DNA of 40,179 nt from Acidobacteriaceae bacterium (GTDB lineage Bacteria > Acidobacteriota > Terriglobia > Terriglobales > Acidobacteriaceae), in assembly GCA_003171315.1 (NCBI GenBank), contig PMYE01000114.1, positions 1,872 through 42,050 on the forward strand. Direction: 5' to 3'. Below are positions 7,688 through 16,982 of the stretch, one piece after another; the stretch's first letter is position 1, and each line of letters starts with the position of its first letter. The notes below the pieces were generated by a model. The model made no database searches. It was not told the DNA's origin and worked only from the letters and a program-made list of their open reading frames with translations. The translations under genes and the position numbers were made by a program.

Positions 7688-9521
7688 ACGGTCGCGGGAG
7701 GTGGCGCGAGACGGCAACACGGTCGCCGATCTTTTCTCCCAGCAGGTCGCACGCACCCCCGACCTGGTAGCCGTGATTGCAGGTGAACGCCAATTGAGCT
7801 ATGAAGAACTCGAGAGGCGCTCCTCTGTTCTCGCGTCCAATCTTCAGGCCCTTGGCGTCGTGCCCGACACACTCGTCGGCGTTGCCATGGAGCGATCCGA
7901 GATTCTCGTCATCAGCCTGCTCGCAATTCTCAAGGCCGGAGCGGCCTACGTTCCACTTGATCCAGGTTATCCCGCGGAGCGCCTCGACTGGATCATCGAG
8001 GACTCGGCGATGAGAATTCTGCTGAGCACTCGAAAAACACTGGAACGACTTTCACTCGATCAGCGACGAATCAAGATTGTTGATGCCGAGGCAGCATCGG
8101 CGACAGACTGTACACCAGGTGCCATCGTATCCTCTGCCACTGGCTCAAGTCTCGCCTACGTGATCTATACCTCCGGTTCTACAGGAAAGCCGAAGGGTGT
8201 CATGGTCGAAAACCGGAATGTCGTCAGCTTTTTTGGCGGAATGGATCAGGCTATCGGTTGTGAGCCGGGCACATGGCTTGCCGTTACGAGCATTTCCTTC
8301 GACATCTCCGTCCTGGAACTCCTCTGGACACTCTGCCGGGGATTCACCGTGGTGGTCCACGCAAATGAAGATACAGCCGCGATTGTCGACGAAATGGAGC
8401 GCCACTTCGTGACCCATCTGCAAATGACTCCGTCGCTGGCGCGGATGCTTGCGCTCGACGCACGGTCCTTTGCGGCGCTCGGCTCACTCAGACAGTTGCT
8501 GCTCGGCGGCGAGGCCGTGCCTGTTTCCCTCATTCAGCAGGTGCGCCAGGTAGTCAAAGGAAAGATTTACAACATGTACGGGCCGACCGAAACCACCATT
8601 TGGTCCACGACCTGCCGCATCAAGGAGGTGAGCGGGACGGTACCCATCGGCTGGCCCATTGCAGGCACTCAAGTGCACCTGCTGGACGTACAGATGAACC
8701 CTGTTCCTCAGGGTGATATCGGAGAATTATTCATTGCCGGAGACGGCGTGGCCCGTGGCTATTGGAACCGTCCTGATCTCACTACTGAGCGCTTTGTGCG
8801 GGTTCCTTCGCTCTCGCCACGGCCGATCTATCGTACCGGCGACTTGGCTCGATGCTTGCCTGACGGGAGCCTGGAGTTCCTGGGCCGTGCCGATTTCCAA
8901 ATCAAGCTGCGCGGCCATCGTATCGAGCCCGGTGAAATCGAGACCGCTCTCGAAGAATGTCCCGGCATCCGTCAGGCTGTTGTTGTGCTGCGTGAAGAGA
9001 GGCCGGGCGACACGCGCTTAGTGGCCTACCTGGTCAGCGCAGGCCGGGATGGCCTTGCAGGCGTTGATCTGCGCGATAGGCTTGCATCGCGCCTGCCGGA
9101 CTACATGATTCCGTCAAATTTCGTTTTTCTGCCGTCTTTGCCTCTCACCGCGAACGGCAAGATCGATCGTAAGGCCTTGCTCAATTTGCCGCCTCCGAGT
9201 CCATCCGGGAGCGAAGCCGAGCTAACATCCTCGCAACTGCCTTCCAGTGAGATGGAGAAGATCGTCGCCGGCGTTTGGCAAGAGGCTCTGGGAATCCCCT
9301 CGGTCGGAGTCGATGCCAACTTTTTCGACCTGGGCGCTCACTCTCTCACGGTTGCTGAGGTGAACGCGAAGCTCGAGCAAGCGCTCGGCCGCGAAGTCGC
9401 GCTGGTGGACTTGTTTCAGTTCACCACGGTCAAGACCCTTGCCGCGCATCTTGCTGGAACCAAGCCGCGCGTCACCTACTCTGACCGCGCTCAGCGCCGA
9501 AGGAAGGTCAGGCAATTTTAG
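7665..9521 (+). CDS. Stand-alone NRPS adenylation-thiolation (A-T) protein, glycine-like code
   Basis: The 618 residues comprise an adenylation domain (about 20-515) and a peptidyl-carrier domain (about 535-600), with no condensation domain. Core motifs are YTSGSTGKPKG (A3, about residue 170), YGPTE (A5, about 305), YRTGDL (A7), and NGKIDRKAL with the catalytic Lys (A10). The carrier holds FFDLGAHSL with the phosphopantetheine Ser. Aligning to GrsA by eye gives specificity residues D-I-L-Q-L-G-M-I-W-K, which resembles glycine-activating codes. A CTGGAGAA ribosome site precedes the ATG inside the carbamoyltransferase gene. The next gene starts 9 bases after the stop. I infer that it loads an amino acid, probably glycine, onto its own carrier and hands it to the KS of the PKS that follows. 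Confidence 0.92.
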   Translation: MSVAASLERSREVARDGNTVADLFSQQVARTPDLVAVIAGERQLSYEELERRSSVLASNLQALGVVPDTLVGVAMERSEILVISLLAILKAGAAYVPLDPGYPAERLDWIIEDSAMRILLSTRKTLERLSLDQRRIKIVDAEAASATDCTPGAIVSSATGSSLAYVIYTSGSTGKPKGVMVENRNVVSFFGGMDQAIGCEPGTWLAVTSISFDISVLELLWTLCRGFTVVVHANEDTAAIVDEMERHFVTHLQMTPSLARMLALDARSFAALGSLRQLLLGGEAVPVSLIQQVRQVVKGKIYNMYGPTETTIWSTTCRIKEVSGTVPIGWPIAGTQVHLLDVQMNPVPQGDIGELFIAGDGVARGYWNRPDLTTERFVRVPSLSPRPIYRTGDLARCLPDGSLEFLGRADFQIKLRGHRIEPGEIETALEECPGIRQAVVVLREERPGDTRLVAYLVSAGRDGLAGVDLRDRLASRLPDYMIPSNFVFLPSLPLTANGKIDRKALLNLPPPSPSGSEAELTSSQLPSSEMEKIVAGVWQEALGIPSVGVDANFFDLGAHSLTVAEVNAKLEQALGREVALVDLFQFTTVKTLAAHLAGTKPRVTYSDRAQRRRKVRQF

Positions 9522-9530
9522 GAGAACTCG

Positions 9531-12500
9531 ATGAAGTCCTCTCCAATTGCGATTGTTGGCATGGCTGGACGCTTTCCGGGCGCCCGCTCCGTCGCGGAGC
9601 TGTGGCAAAACCTTCGCGACGGCGTGGAATCCATTCGCGACCGCTCCGACGCCGAACTTCTGGCTGCCGGCGTCACTCCGGAGGAACTTGCCAACCCGGA
9701 CTATCTAAAGAGGGCGTCGATTCTCGATGACGTTGAGCTCTTTGATGCAGGCTTCTTCGGTTTCAGCCCCCGCGACGCCTCTATCATGGATCCCCAGCAC
9801 CGTCACTTCCTCGAATGTGCATGGGAGGCGCTTGAAGACGCCGGCCATCCGCCGAATCGCTTCGCCGGTTCAGTCGGAGTCTTCGCCGGATCAGGGTTGA
9901 ATGCATATCTGATCCACAACCTGCTCGCCAATCGCCGGCTGGTTGAAACATCAAGTATGTTTCAGCTCAAACAAACCGGCAACGACAAAGATGTTCTGGC
10001 CACACGCGTGTCGTACCAGTTTGACCTGCGCGGCCCGAGCGTGAACGTCCAGACCGCATGCTCAACTTCGCTCGTTGCAGTCCATCTTGCATGCCAAAGC
10101 CTCCTCAACTTCGAGTGCGATATGGCGTTGGCGGGTGGAGTAACGATCGAAATTCCCCACGGTCTCGGATATGTTTACCGCGACGGCGAAATCCTGTCAC
10201 GCGACGGCCACTGTCGCACCTTTGATGCAGCATCGAGCGGCACAGTCTTCGGCAGCGGATTAGGCATCGTGGTCCTGCGCAGGCTCGATGAGGCAGTCTC
10301 AGATGGCGATTTTATCCATGCCGTGATTCTCGGTTCAGCGATCAACAATGACGGTGCACGTAAGATCGGCTATCTCGCGCCCAGCGTAGAGGGTCAGGCT
10401 GAAGTCATTGCGGAGGCTCTGGACTTCGCAGGCGTCAGCGCTGACGACATCTCCTATGTGGAAACCCACGGGACAGGGACCCTGGTCGGGGATCCTATCG
10501 AAGTTCGTGCCCTTACGCAGGCGTTTCGCAGATCAAGTTCGCGTTGTGGCTACTGCGGAATCGGATCATTGAAAACGAACGTCGGGCACCTCGACGCTGC
10601 AGCAGGGATTGCGGGCCTTATAAAGACCGTCCTTGCGCTTGAGCACGCCCAGCTGCCTCCCAGCTTACACTTCAAGAACCTTAATCCTCACATTGAGTTA
10701 CAGGACAGCCCGTTCTTCATCAGTGACAAGCTCAAGGCCTGGCCTGCGGGCGGAACGCCTCGTCGTGCGGGCGTAACTTCACTCGGTATTGGGGGAACGA
10801 ACGCCCATCTGGTCCTTGAAGAGGCGCCAGGCCCGTCGCTCACGCGAAAACCAAAGCCCTGGCAGCTGCTCACGGTTTCGGCGAAAACCGAGGCAGCCGC
10901 CAATCGAGCTCTGGCTAACCTCGTTGCTCAATTCGAACGAGATCCTTCGCTGGATGTTGCCGATGCTGCGTTTACTTGCCAACTTGGACGGCATGAACTC
11001 GCGCACCGTCGTGCGCTGATAGTCGAACACTCGCAACAGGCGATTGCAGCGCTCGCCGCGAGTGGTGCAAGACCGACAGTATCGGGTGTAGCTGCAGCTG
11101 CCTCACCTGGCGTAGCCTTCATGTTTTCCGGACAAGGCTCGCAGTACCCAAACATGGGGCGAGAGCTCTACGCGTACTCACCTGTTTTCCGCCAAGCGCT
11201 GAATCAATGTTCAGACGGACTTAAGCCCCATCTTGGAATTGACCTTGTGCATGCGCTTCATCCGTCTGAAAGCGAAAAGGACGCCGCAACAGCAAAGCTG
11301 AATGAAACGTGGCTCACGCAGCCAGCCCTCTTCTCGATCGAGTATGCGCTGGCCTGCTGGTGGATGTCTCTTGGCATCCAGCCGGTGGCAATGGTCGGTC
11401 ACAGCATCGGCGAATACGTCGCCGGCTGCCTGGCAGGCGTCTTCTCACTTGAAGATGCACTGGCCATTGTCGCCTTTCGCGGACGCCTTATTTTCGACCT
11501 TCCCTCCGGTTCCATGCTTGCCGTTCCTGTGGCCCCGGACGAACTGGCACTCGATACAGAGCTGTCGGTTGCTGCGATCCACAATCCGCGCATGTGCGTG
11601 ATCTCGGGCCCCACTCCCGCGATCATGGCCCTGGAGGAGCGGCTTGCGCGGCAATCCATCGCGTGCCGCCAGCTCCACACCTCGCACGCGTTCCACTCGA
11701 AGATGATGGATCCCGCTCTTGGCGCCTTTGAGGAACGCCTTCGCTCCGTCAATCTTTCGCCGCCCCGCATCCCATACCTTTCCAACGTCACTGGAACTTG
11801 GATTCGAGCCGAAGAGGCCACTGATCCTGCCTACTGGGCTCGGCATATTCGGCAAACGGTTCGCTTCTCGGATAATCTTGCGGAGCTCTATCGCACCCCG
11901 GGCCAAATCCTGCTCGAGGTAGGCCCGGGCAACGCTTTGACATCGCTGGCAAGGCAGAATGGCAGATTATCCGCCAAGGCCTTTCAGTCCCTGCCGCATC
12001 CGCGCGAATCAACCTCTGAGCTTCGCTGCGCCTTGCAAACTCTTAGCCAGTTGTGGGTTGCAGGCAAGGAGATCGACTGGTCCAGGCTCCATGAACCAGG
12101 CTCAGTGCGACGGGTGCCCCTGCCCACATATCCCTTTGAGCGGCAGAAACATTGGATCGAACCAGACCGTGCGCAATCTAGATCCGAAGCTACGCTCACT
12201 GCTGCGCCACGGGAGGAAGCGAACGACGGCATCTTGTTTTACCGTCGTGATTGGAAGGCCGTACCGCTACCCGACGCAGTTCCCTCTGCACCCGGCCCGT
12301 GGCTGGTGTTCCGAGACGAACTCGGCATTGCAGATCAAATCGTCGTGCAGCTAAGAACCGCTAAGCAGAAAGTGATTCTCGTTGGCCGCGGCAAAGGTTA
12401 CAAGCAGCTCAAAAAGGACCGCTACGTGATGCGCTGCGCCGTCCGAACCGACTACGACGCGCTCGTTGCCGATCTCATCAGGACCGGAACGCCACCGAAG

Positions 12501-15500
12501 CGATTCCTCCACCTGTGGTCCGTTGCAGAAGAGCACCCCGAGCCGCCCCTCGAAGAAACACTTGATCGCTGCTTTTTTAGTCCCCTTTACCTCGCTCAAT
12601 CACTGGCGGCTCAGGATTTGGCGGATATTTCCGGCCTTTTCGTTTCCAACCGACTGGAAAAAGTGGCCGATGAGCCGATTCACGATCCAGCCCGCGCTGT
12701 ACTTCATGGTCCGTCGCGCGTAGTTCCCAAGGAGATCTCAGGGTTTGTCTGCAAGACCGTCGACCTCGATGTCGGTACCAGCACAGCAGAGGAATGCGCG
12801 GCGCTTCTACTTGCTGAGTCGGCGGTCGGTGAAATTGCGACAGTCGCTTATCGTCGCGGGAAACGGTTCATCGAGACTTTGGTTCCCTATCAACTCCAGG
12901 CTGCTGTCGAGCGCCACCGCCTCCAGCGCGGAGGCGTTTACCTCATCACAGGTGGACTTGGAGCGCTCGGGCTTACGGTCGCAGCGCAGCTGGCACGCGA
13001 GTTTCAAGCACACCTGGCGCTGGTCGGTCGTACTGGCCTGCCACCGGCCACCGAGTGGGATTCCGTCCTGCGCGATGCCACGCGTTCAGAGGAGGAAAAG
13101 GAAAGGATCCGCAAGCTAATCGAGATCCGCTCGCTTGCCGGCGGGCTGCTCGTCTTACGGGCTGATGTGACAGATCGCGACCAGATGCGGTCCGTCGTAA
13201 CTCAGGTGCGCGCGCAATTTGGCAAGATCGACGGCGTTTTCCACGCTGCGGGCGTGCTCGATGAAGGTCCATTCATGCTCAAGACTGCAAGTGGCGCGTT
13301 AGACGTCCTCAATCCGAAAGTCCGAGGCATTCAAGTGCTCGAGGAGGTTCTGCGCGGCGAACCACTCAGCTGTTTTGTTCTTTTTTCGTCCATCAGTTCC
13401 ATCCGTCCTCCCGGCGGGCAGGTGGACTATGCTGCCGCCAACTCCTTCCTCGACGCATTCGCCGCCTGTCGCGGGGAGCCGGTCATAGCTGTCAACTGGG
13501 GCGCATGGCGCGAGATCGGCATGGCAGCGCGCAGCGGGTCGCCACACCCATGGCTGGACGAGCGCGTGCTTGATGGGCCAGACGCAAGAGTATATTCCGG
13601 CCAGTTCTCACAACGGCGGAATTGGGTTCTTGCTGAACACAGATTCAAGAACAGCAAGGCAATCATGCCCGGGACCGGATATCTCGAAATGGCTGCTGCC
13701 GCCTTCTCGGGACGTTCTCCAAATGGCGCTGTCGAGTTTGAAAGTGTCGCTTTTCTGGCACCGCTGTTGTTTTCCGCCGACGAGAGCCGAGAGATTCGCG
13801 TTCTACTTCGTGTTGAACACGATGTTGAGACCACACCGGGGGCATTCCGGTTCGGAGTCTATTCGCACGCTGACGACTGGGTCGAGCACGCCACAGGAAT
13901 CATCTTGCCCTGCCGCTCGCACCCTACGTCCGCAGTCGATCGAGAGGCGATCGCCGCGCGCTGCAAAAGACGCGAAATCGTGTTCGACGAGCAGAACCGC
14001 ACACGTCAGGAAAGCAGATTTGAGTTTGGGTCTCGCTGGCACTCACTAAGACGCCTGCATATCGGCAACCGTGAGGGACTGGCGGAACTGGTCCTCGCTG
14101 ATGAATTCTCCAAAGAGGTGACCTCGCTGCGCCTGCATCCTGCACTCCTCGATATGGCGACCGGATGCTCGCTCTACGTGACCGAGGGCTACGAGCAAAC
14201 CGACGACATTTACCTTCCGTTTTCCTATAAGAAGCTGTGCCTCTACCGCCCGATCCCGGCACGGATCTTCAGCCATATCCGAGCTCGGCAAGAGAATGAA
14301 GCTCACGGCGAGGTGGAACGTTTCGATATCACGCTCTTCGATGAAAAGAATCAAGTCCTGGCGGAGATAGAGGAATTCACCATGCGGCGTATCACCGATC
14401 GCTCAAAGGCCGTTGAAGGTGTGCTTGCAACTCGCGAGTCCATTCCTCCGGCCGTGAGACAAACGATCAAAAGCGCCTCTGGTTCCGGTATTTCCCCGAC
14501 CGCCGGCGCGAGGACTTTGACCCGAATCCTCCTCGCTGCAACGCCCGCCTCGATTATCGCCGTCTCGCAGCCTCTCAACGAACTTGATGACAGCACTCCG
14601 GCCCCGTTGCGGCGCGCAGTGACTCCCTCTGCTCCTTCCTCTGCTCCGGCCGCGGAAGACATCGAAGCAACGCTTGCTACATGGTGGCGGGAACTGCTCG
14701 GCGTTGAAGACGTACACCCTGACGATGACTTCTTTCTTCTTGGCGGCCACTCTCTTGTTGGCGTCCGCCTCTTCGCAAAGATCAAGAGCAACTACAGAGT
14801 TAACCTCGAACTTGCCACGCTCTTCGAAGCCCGCACAGTACGTCTGCTGGCGGAAGTGATTCGTAAATCGCTGCAACCGGCCGCCGTGGTGGAGAAGAAG
14901 TGGTCCTGCATCGTGCCGATTCAACCGAACGGCTCTCAGATTCCCTTGTTCCTTGTTCATGCAATTGGCGGCGAGGTGCCGTTTTACGAGCCCCTTGCGA
15001 AGGCGTTGGGACCTGACCAACCGCTCTATGCGATCCAGTCGGCGCTTGCAAATCAGGAGGAGATCACAGAGATAACCATTGAAGCGCTGGCGGCCACCTA
15101 CGTCAGCGAGATTCGGTCGTTCTATCCCCAGGGCCCGTACCTTTTAGGAGGCCATTCCTACGGAGGCATTGTCGCGTTTGAGATGGCGCACCAGCTTATC
15201 GTGCAAGGTACGGAGCCGGGAATCATTGTTATGCTGGATGCAGTTGTTCCGGGAAGCAAAGAGCATGTCGGACGCTCGGCTCAGATCTCAAGCCTTGTCG
15301 CGAATCTTCGAAACCAAGGTATGCACTATTTGTCTCGCAAGGCCCACGCCAAAGGCCTGGTTTGGCGACAGAAGTTGATTCGATCAGTTGACCTGGCGGT
15401 TTGCTCTGTCTATCACATGCTGGGGCGGAAGCTCTCCGCAAACCTCCGGTATGCTCTGATGGAAGAGATGCACGCTCGTGCATTGAGCCGCTATGCCTTC

Positions 15501-15743
15501 AGGCCATATCCCGGCACAATCACCGTGATTCGCGCAATCGACCGCGGGTATCAGGGGGTTTCAAGTCTCAGTGAGCTTGACGACCCAACTCTTGGCTGGG
15601 AAGCGCTCGCCGGCGGTGGGGCGCAAATTCACCAAGTACGCTGCGATCATATGAGTATGCTCATCGAGCCTTTTGTTCGGGACGTTGCGGAAGAGCTCAA
15701 ATCAATCGTTTTGCAATTGCGGCCTAAAACCATCGCGTTATAG
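9531..15743 (+). CDS. Type I polyketide synthase, KS-AT-KR-DH-ACP-TE
   Basis: This single-module PKS has 2070 residues. KS: TACSTSL (active Cys about 176), VETHGTGT and KTNVGHLDAAAG. AT: GHSIGE (about 624) and HAFHS (about 720), the malonyl-CoA signature. KR: TGGLGALG nucleotide motif (about 1135) and a YAAAN active site. DH: starts near 1345, with LAEHRFKNS..MPGTGYLE and LHPALLDMATG. ACP: LLGGHSL (Ser about 1738). TE: VHAIGGE and GGHSYGG (about 1875), a type I thioesterase. KR precedes DH, the reverse of ordinary modular PKSs. The DH keeps His and Asp but has Asn-Ser where Gly is usual, so activity is uncertain. AGGAG lies 6 bases before the ATG. The 3' end overlaps the convergent PPTase gene by 20 bases. 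It probably extends an aminoacyl starter with malonate and releases it. Confidence 0.95.
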   Translation: MKSSPIAIVGMAGRFPGARSVAELWQNLRDGVESIRDRSDAELLAAGVTPEELANPDYLKRASILDDVELFDAGFFGFSPRDASIMDPQHRHFLECAWEALEDAGHPPNRFAGSVGVFAGSGLNAYLIHNLLANRRLVETSSMFQLKQTGNDKDVLATRVSYQFDLRGPSVNVQTACSTSLVAVHLACQSLLNFECDMALAGGVTIEIPHGLGYVYRDGEILSRDGHCRTFDAASSGTVFGSGLGIVVLRRLDEAVSDGDFIHAVILGSAINNDGARKIGYLAPSVEGQAEVIAEALDFAGVSADDISYVETHGTGTLVGDPIEVRALTQAFRRSSSRCGYCGIGSLKTNVGHLDAAAGIAGLIKTVLALEHAQLPPSLHFKNLNPHIELQDSPFFISDKLKAWPAGGTPRRAGVTSLGIGGTNAHLVLEEAPGPSLTRKPKPWQLLTVSAKTEAAANRALANLVAQFERDPSLDVADAAFTCQLGRHELAHRRALIVEHSQQAIAALAASGARPTVSGVAAAASPGVAFMFSGQGSQYPNMGRELYAYSPVFRQALNQCSDGLKPHLGIDLVHALHPSESEKDAATAKLNETWLTQPALFSIEYALACWWMSLGIQPVAMVGHSIGEYVAGCLAGVFSLEDALAIVAFRGRLIFDLPSGSMLAVPVAPDELALDTELSVAAIHNPRMCVISGPTPAIMALEERLARQSIACRQLHTSHAFHSKMMDPALGAFEERLRSVNLSPPRIPYLSNVTGTWIRAEEATDPAYWARHIRQTVRFSDNLAELYRTPGQILLEVGPGNALTSLARQNGRLSAKAFQSLPHPRESTSELRCALQTLSQLWVAGKEIDWSRLHEPGSVRRVPLPTYPFERQKHWIEPDRAQSRSEATLTAAPREEANDGILFYRRDWKAVPLPDAVPSAPGPWLVFRDELGIADQIVVQLRTAKQKVILVGRGKGYKQLKKDRYVMRCAVRTDYDALVADLIRTGTPPKRFLHLWSVAEEHPEPPLEETLDRCFFSPLYLAQSLAAQDLADISGLFVSNRLEKVADEPIHDPARAVLHGPSRVVPKEISGFVCKTVDLDVGTSTAEECAALLLAESAVGEIATVAYRRGKRFIETLVPYQLQAAVERHRLQRGGVYLITGGLGALGLTVAAQLAREFQAHLALVGRTGLPPATEWDSVLRDATRSEEEKERIRKLIEIRSLAGGLLVLRADVTDRDQMRSVVTQVRAQFGKIDGVFHAAGVLDEGPFMLKTASGALDVLNPKVRGIQVLEEVLRGEPLSCFVLFSSISSIRPPGGQVDYAAANSFLDAFAACRGEPVIAVNWGAWREIGMAARSGSPHPWLDERVLDGPDARVYSGQFSQRRNWVLAEHRFKNSKAIMPGTGYLEMAAAAFSGRSPNGAVEFESVAFLAPLLFSADESREIRVLLRVEHDVETTPGAFRFGVYSHADDWVEHATGIILPCRSHPTSAVDREAIAARCKRREIVFDEQNRTRQESRFEFGSRWHSLRRLHIGNREGLAELVLADEFSKEVTSLRLHPALLDMATGCSLYVTEGYEQTDDIYLPFSYKKLCLYRPIPARIFSHIRARQENEAHGEVERFDITLFDEKNQVLAEIEEFTMRRITDRSKAVEGVLATRESIPPAVRQTIKSASGSGISPTAGARTLTRILLAATPASIIAVSQPLNELDDSTPAPLRRAVTPSAPSSAPAAEDIEATLATWWRELLGVEDVHPDDDFFLLGGHSLVGVRLFAKIKSNYRVNLELATLFEARTVRLLAEVIRKSLQPAAVVEKKWSCIVPIQPNGSQIPLFLVHAIGGEVPFYEPLAKALGPDQPLYAIQSALANQEEITEITIEALAATYVSEIRSFYPQGPYLLGGHSYGGIVAFEMAHQLIVQGTEPGIIVMLDAVVPGSKEHVGRSAQISSLVANLRNQGMHYLSRKAHAKGLVWRQKLIRSVDLAVCSVYHMLGRKLSANLRYALMEEMHARALSRYAFRPYPGTITVIRAIDRGYQGVSSLSELDDPTLGWEALAGGGAQIHQVRCDHMSMLIEPFVRDVAEELKSIVLQLRPKTIAL

Positions 15744-16467
15744 CGGAAACTAACGACCGAGGCTCTGCAAGCACTGGCCTCACCTCGCAGAGTTGGAGAA
15801 AGGCATCTGCCATTCGCTCTGTTACGACTGCAATGCGGTGACCGAGGTGCTCGAACAGGGAGAACTGCCAGCGTCCCGAATTAATGCCCAAATCCGGATC
15901 CACTTCCAAACGAGCTTCATCGCCTTCGAATAGGAACGAGAGTCTTGTCAAGGGCAACGAAAGACCCATCCCGCAGGCTTTCGTGAAGGCTTCCTTTAGC
16001 GTCCACAGCGACAGGGCGCGGTTCAGCTTCTCCTGAGCCGTGAGTAGTTCGAATTGTATGAGTTCAGATGGCGACAAGACCCGGGGCGCGATCTCTACAA
16101 TTTTGCCTGCGCGTTCTTGTGGCTCGAGGTCGACACCTACCTCGATCCCACGAGAAACCAGGCAGATCACGAGTTTTGGAGAGCGGGAGAGATTAAACCG
16201 AAGGCCGAATTCTGATGGGATCTGGGGCTTGCCATATGCATTCGTGCTAAAACGCCATTCCTCCGGGGCGAGCGGATACGAGTGGCTCAACGCATTCCGT
16301 AATAGTGCGTGCAACGCCAGAAATACCCGGCGGTCTTGGCGGAAACGGAATGCTCGCATTCGAGTTCTTTCGTCCTCTGACAAACATGCTTCGCACGATT
16401 GCGCAATCTTTTCAGAGAGAAGATCGTCTGGATAGGCACACCACAAGGTTAGGCTGTTATGATCCAC
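15724..16467 (-). CDS. Sfp/Gsp-type 4'-phosphopantetheinyl transferase
   Basis: This enzyme moves the phosphopantetheine arm of CoA onto the Ser of carrier domains, turning the A-T and PKS carriers to their holo form. The 247 residues fit the Sfp class. Motifs are GVDLEPQER (Mg-binding Asp and Glu, about residue 110) and SLWTLKEAFTKACGMGL (W.KEA..K, about 152-168), preceded by the FNLSRS segment (usual FN.SHS) with the N-terminal PKPQ-like GKPQIP. The start is GTG; no clear Shine-Dalgarno is present, but the N-terminal alignment fits. It faces the PKS gene with overlapping 3' ends, so it belongs to the locus but is transcribed separately. The 16468-16982 gap beyond it contains no credible gene. 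Confidence 0.93.
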   Translation of the reverse strand: MDHNSLTLWCAYPDDLLSEKIAQSCEACLSEDERTRMRAFRFRQDRRVFLALHALLRNALSHSYPLAPEEWRFSTNAYGKPQIPSEFGLRFNLSRSPKLVICLVSRGIEVGVDLEPQERAGKIVEIAPRVLSPSELIQFELLTAQEKLNRALSLWTLKEAFTKACGMGLSLPLTRLSFLFEGDEARLEVDPDLGINSGRWQFSLFEHLGHRIAVVTERMADAFLQLCEVRPVLAEPRSLVSAITRWF

Positions 16468-16843
16468 GGCGGTTTCTGTCAGATATCGTAAACCGATCTT
16501 ACTGCGTCAGACACGTAGTGCACCGCGTATCTGCAGAGGCGCTAGCACTACTGTGTTATAAACTGGATACGTTTGATCGCGTCACCCCAGCGCGCCTAAA
16601 AGTTAATCCCCGCTCCACAACTACACAGCCTTGCCGAAAACTCACGAACAAGCAATCCAAACACGAGTATTAGCACGCGCGCCATGGCTGGGCTATATCA
16701 TAGAAAACACAGTAGGATTGGGCCGGATGGAGTTTTGGCGATGCACAACACCAATCTGCGGAAGGGGACCAGCCACAGAGAGACGCCGGGCCAAAGAGAA
16801 GGGACATCCGGGCATACCTATTAGCCCCTAGCGCAAACCTTCT

Positions 16844-16865
16844 GGGGGTATTATTGGGGGTATTT
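16844..16865 (+). repeat. Tandem GGGGGTATT motif in gene-free region
   Basis: GGGGGTATT occurs twice with a 12-base period (GGGGGTATTATTGGGGGTATTT). Around it, 16468-16982 (about 515 bases) has no gene; only short unsupported ORFs are present. Such G5-TATT pairs are often seen next to tRNA-targeting integrase genes. An AT-rich stretch and a CGAATCCAGTCGTGCCCC segment (about 16918-16937), reminiscent of a tRNA 3' end, follow. No integrase or complete tRNA is present, so an integration-scar reading is only tentative. Confidence 0.4.
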
Positions 16866-16982
16866 CCGGTAAGCATTTCGTTACACGAATGAAAATAAAT
16901 GTCTTAATTAACGATACGAATCCAGTCGTGCCCCTTGAAAATCCATGGTCTGGTTGGCTGACCTGTTCTTTCTACCCCTGCC

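Noticed and set aside
16470-16876. Small ORFs or a tRNA in the gap after the PPTase
   Set aside because: No ribosome sites or domains, and no complete cloverleaf; the tRNA-end-like segment lacks a pairing T-stem.
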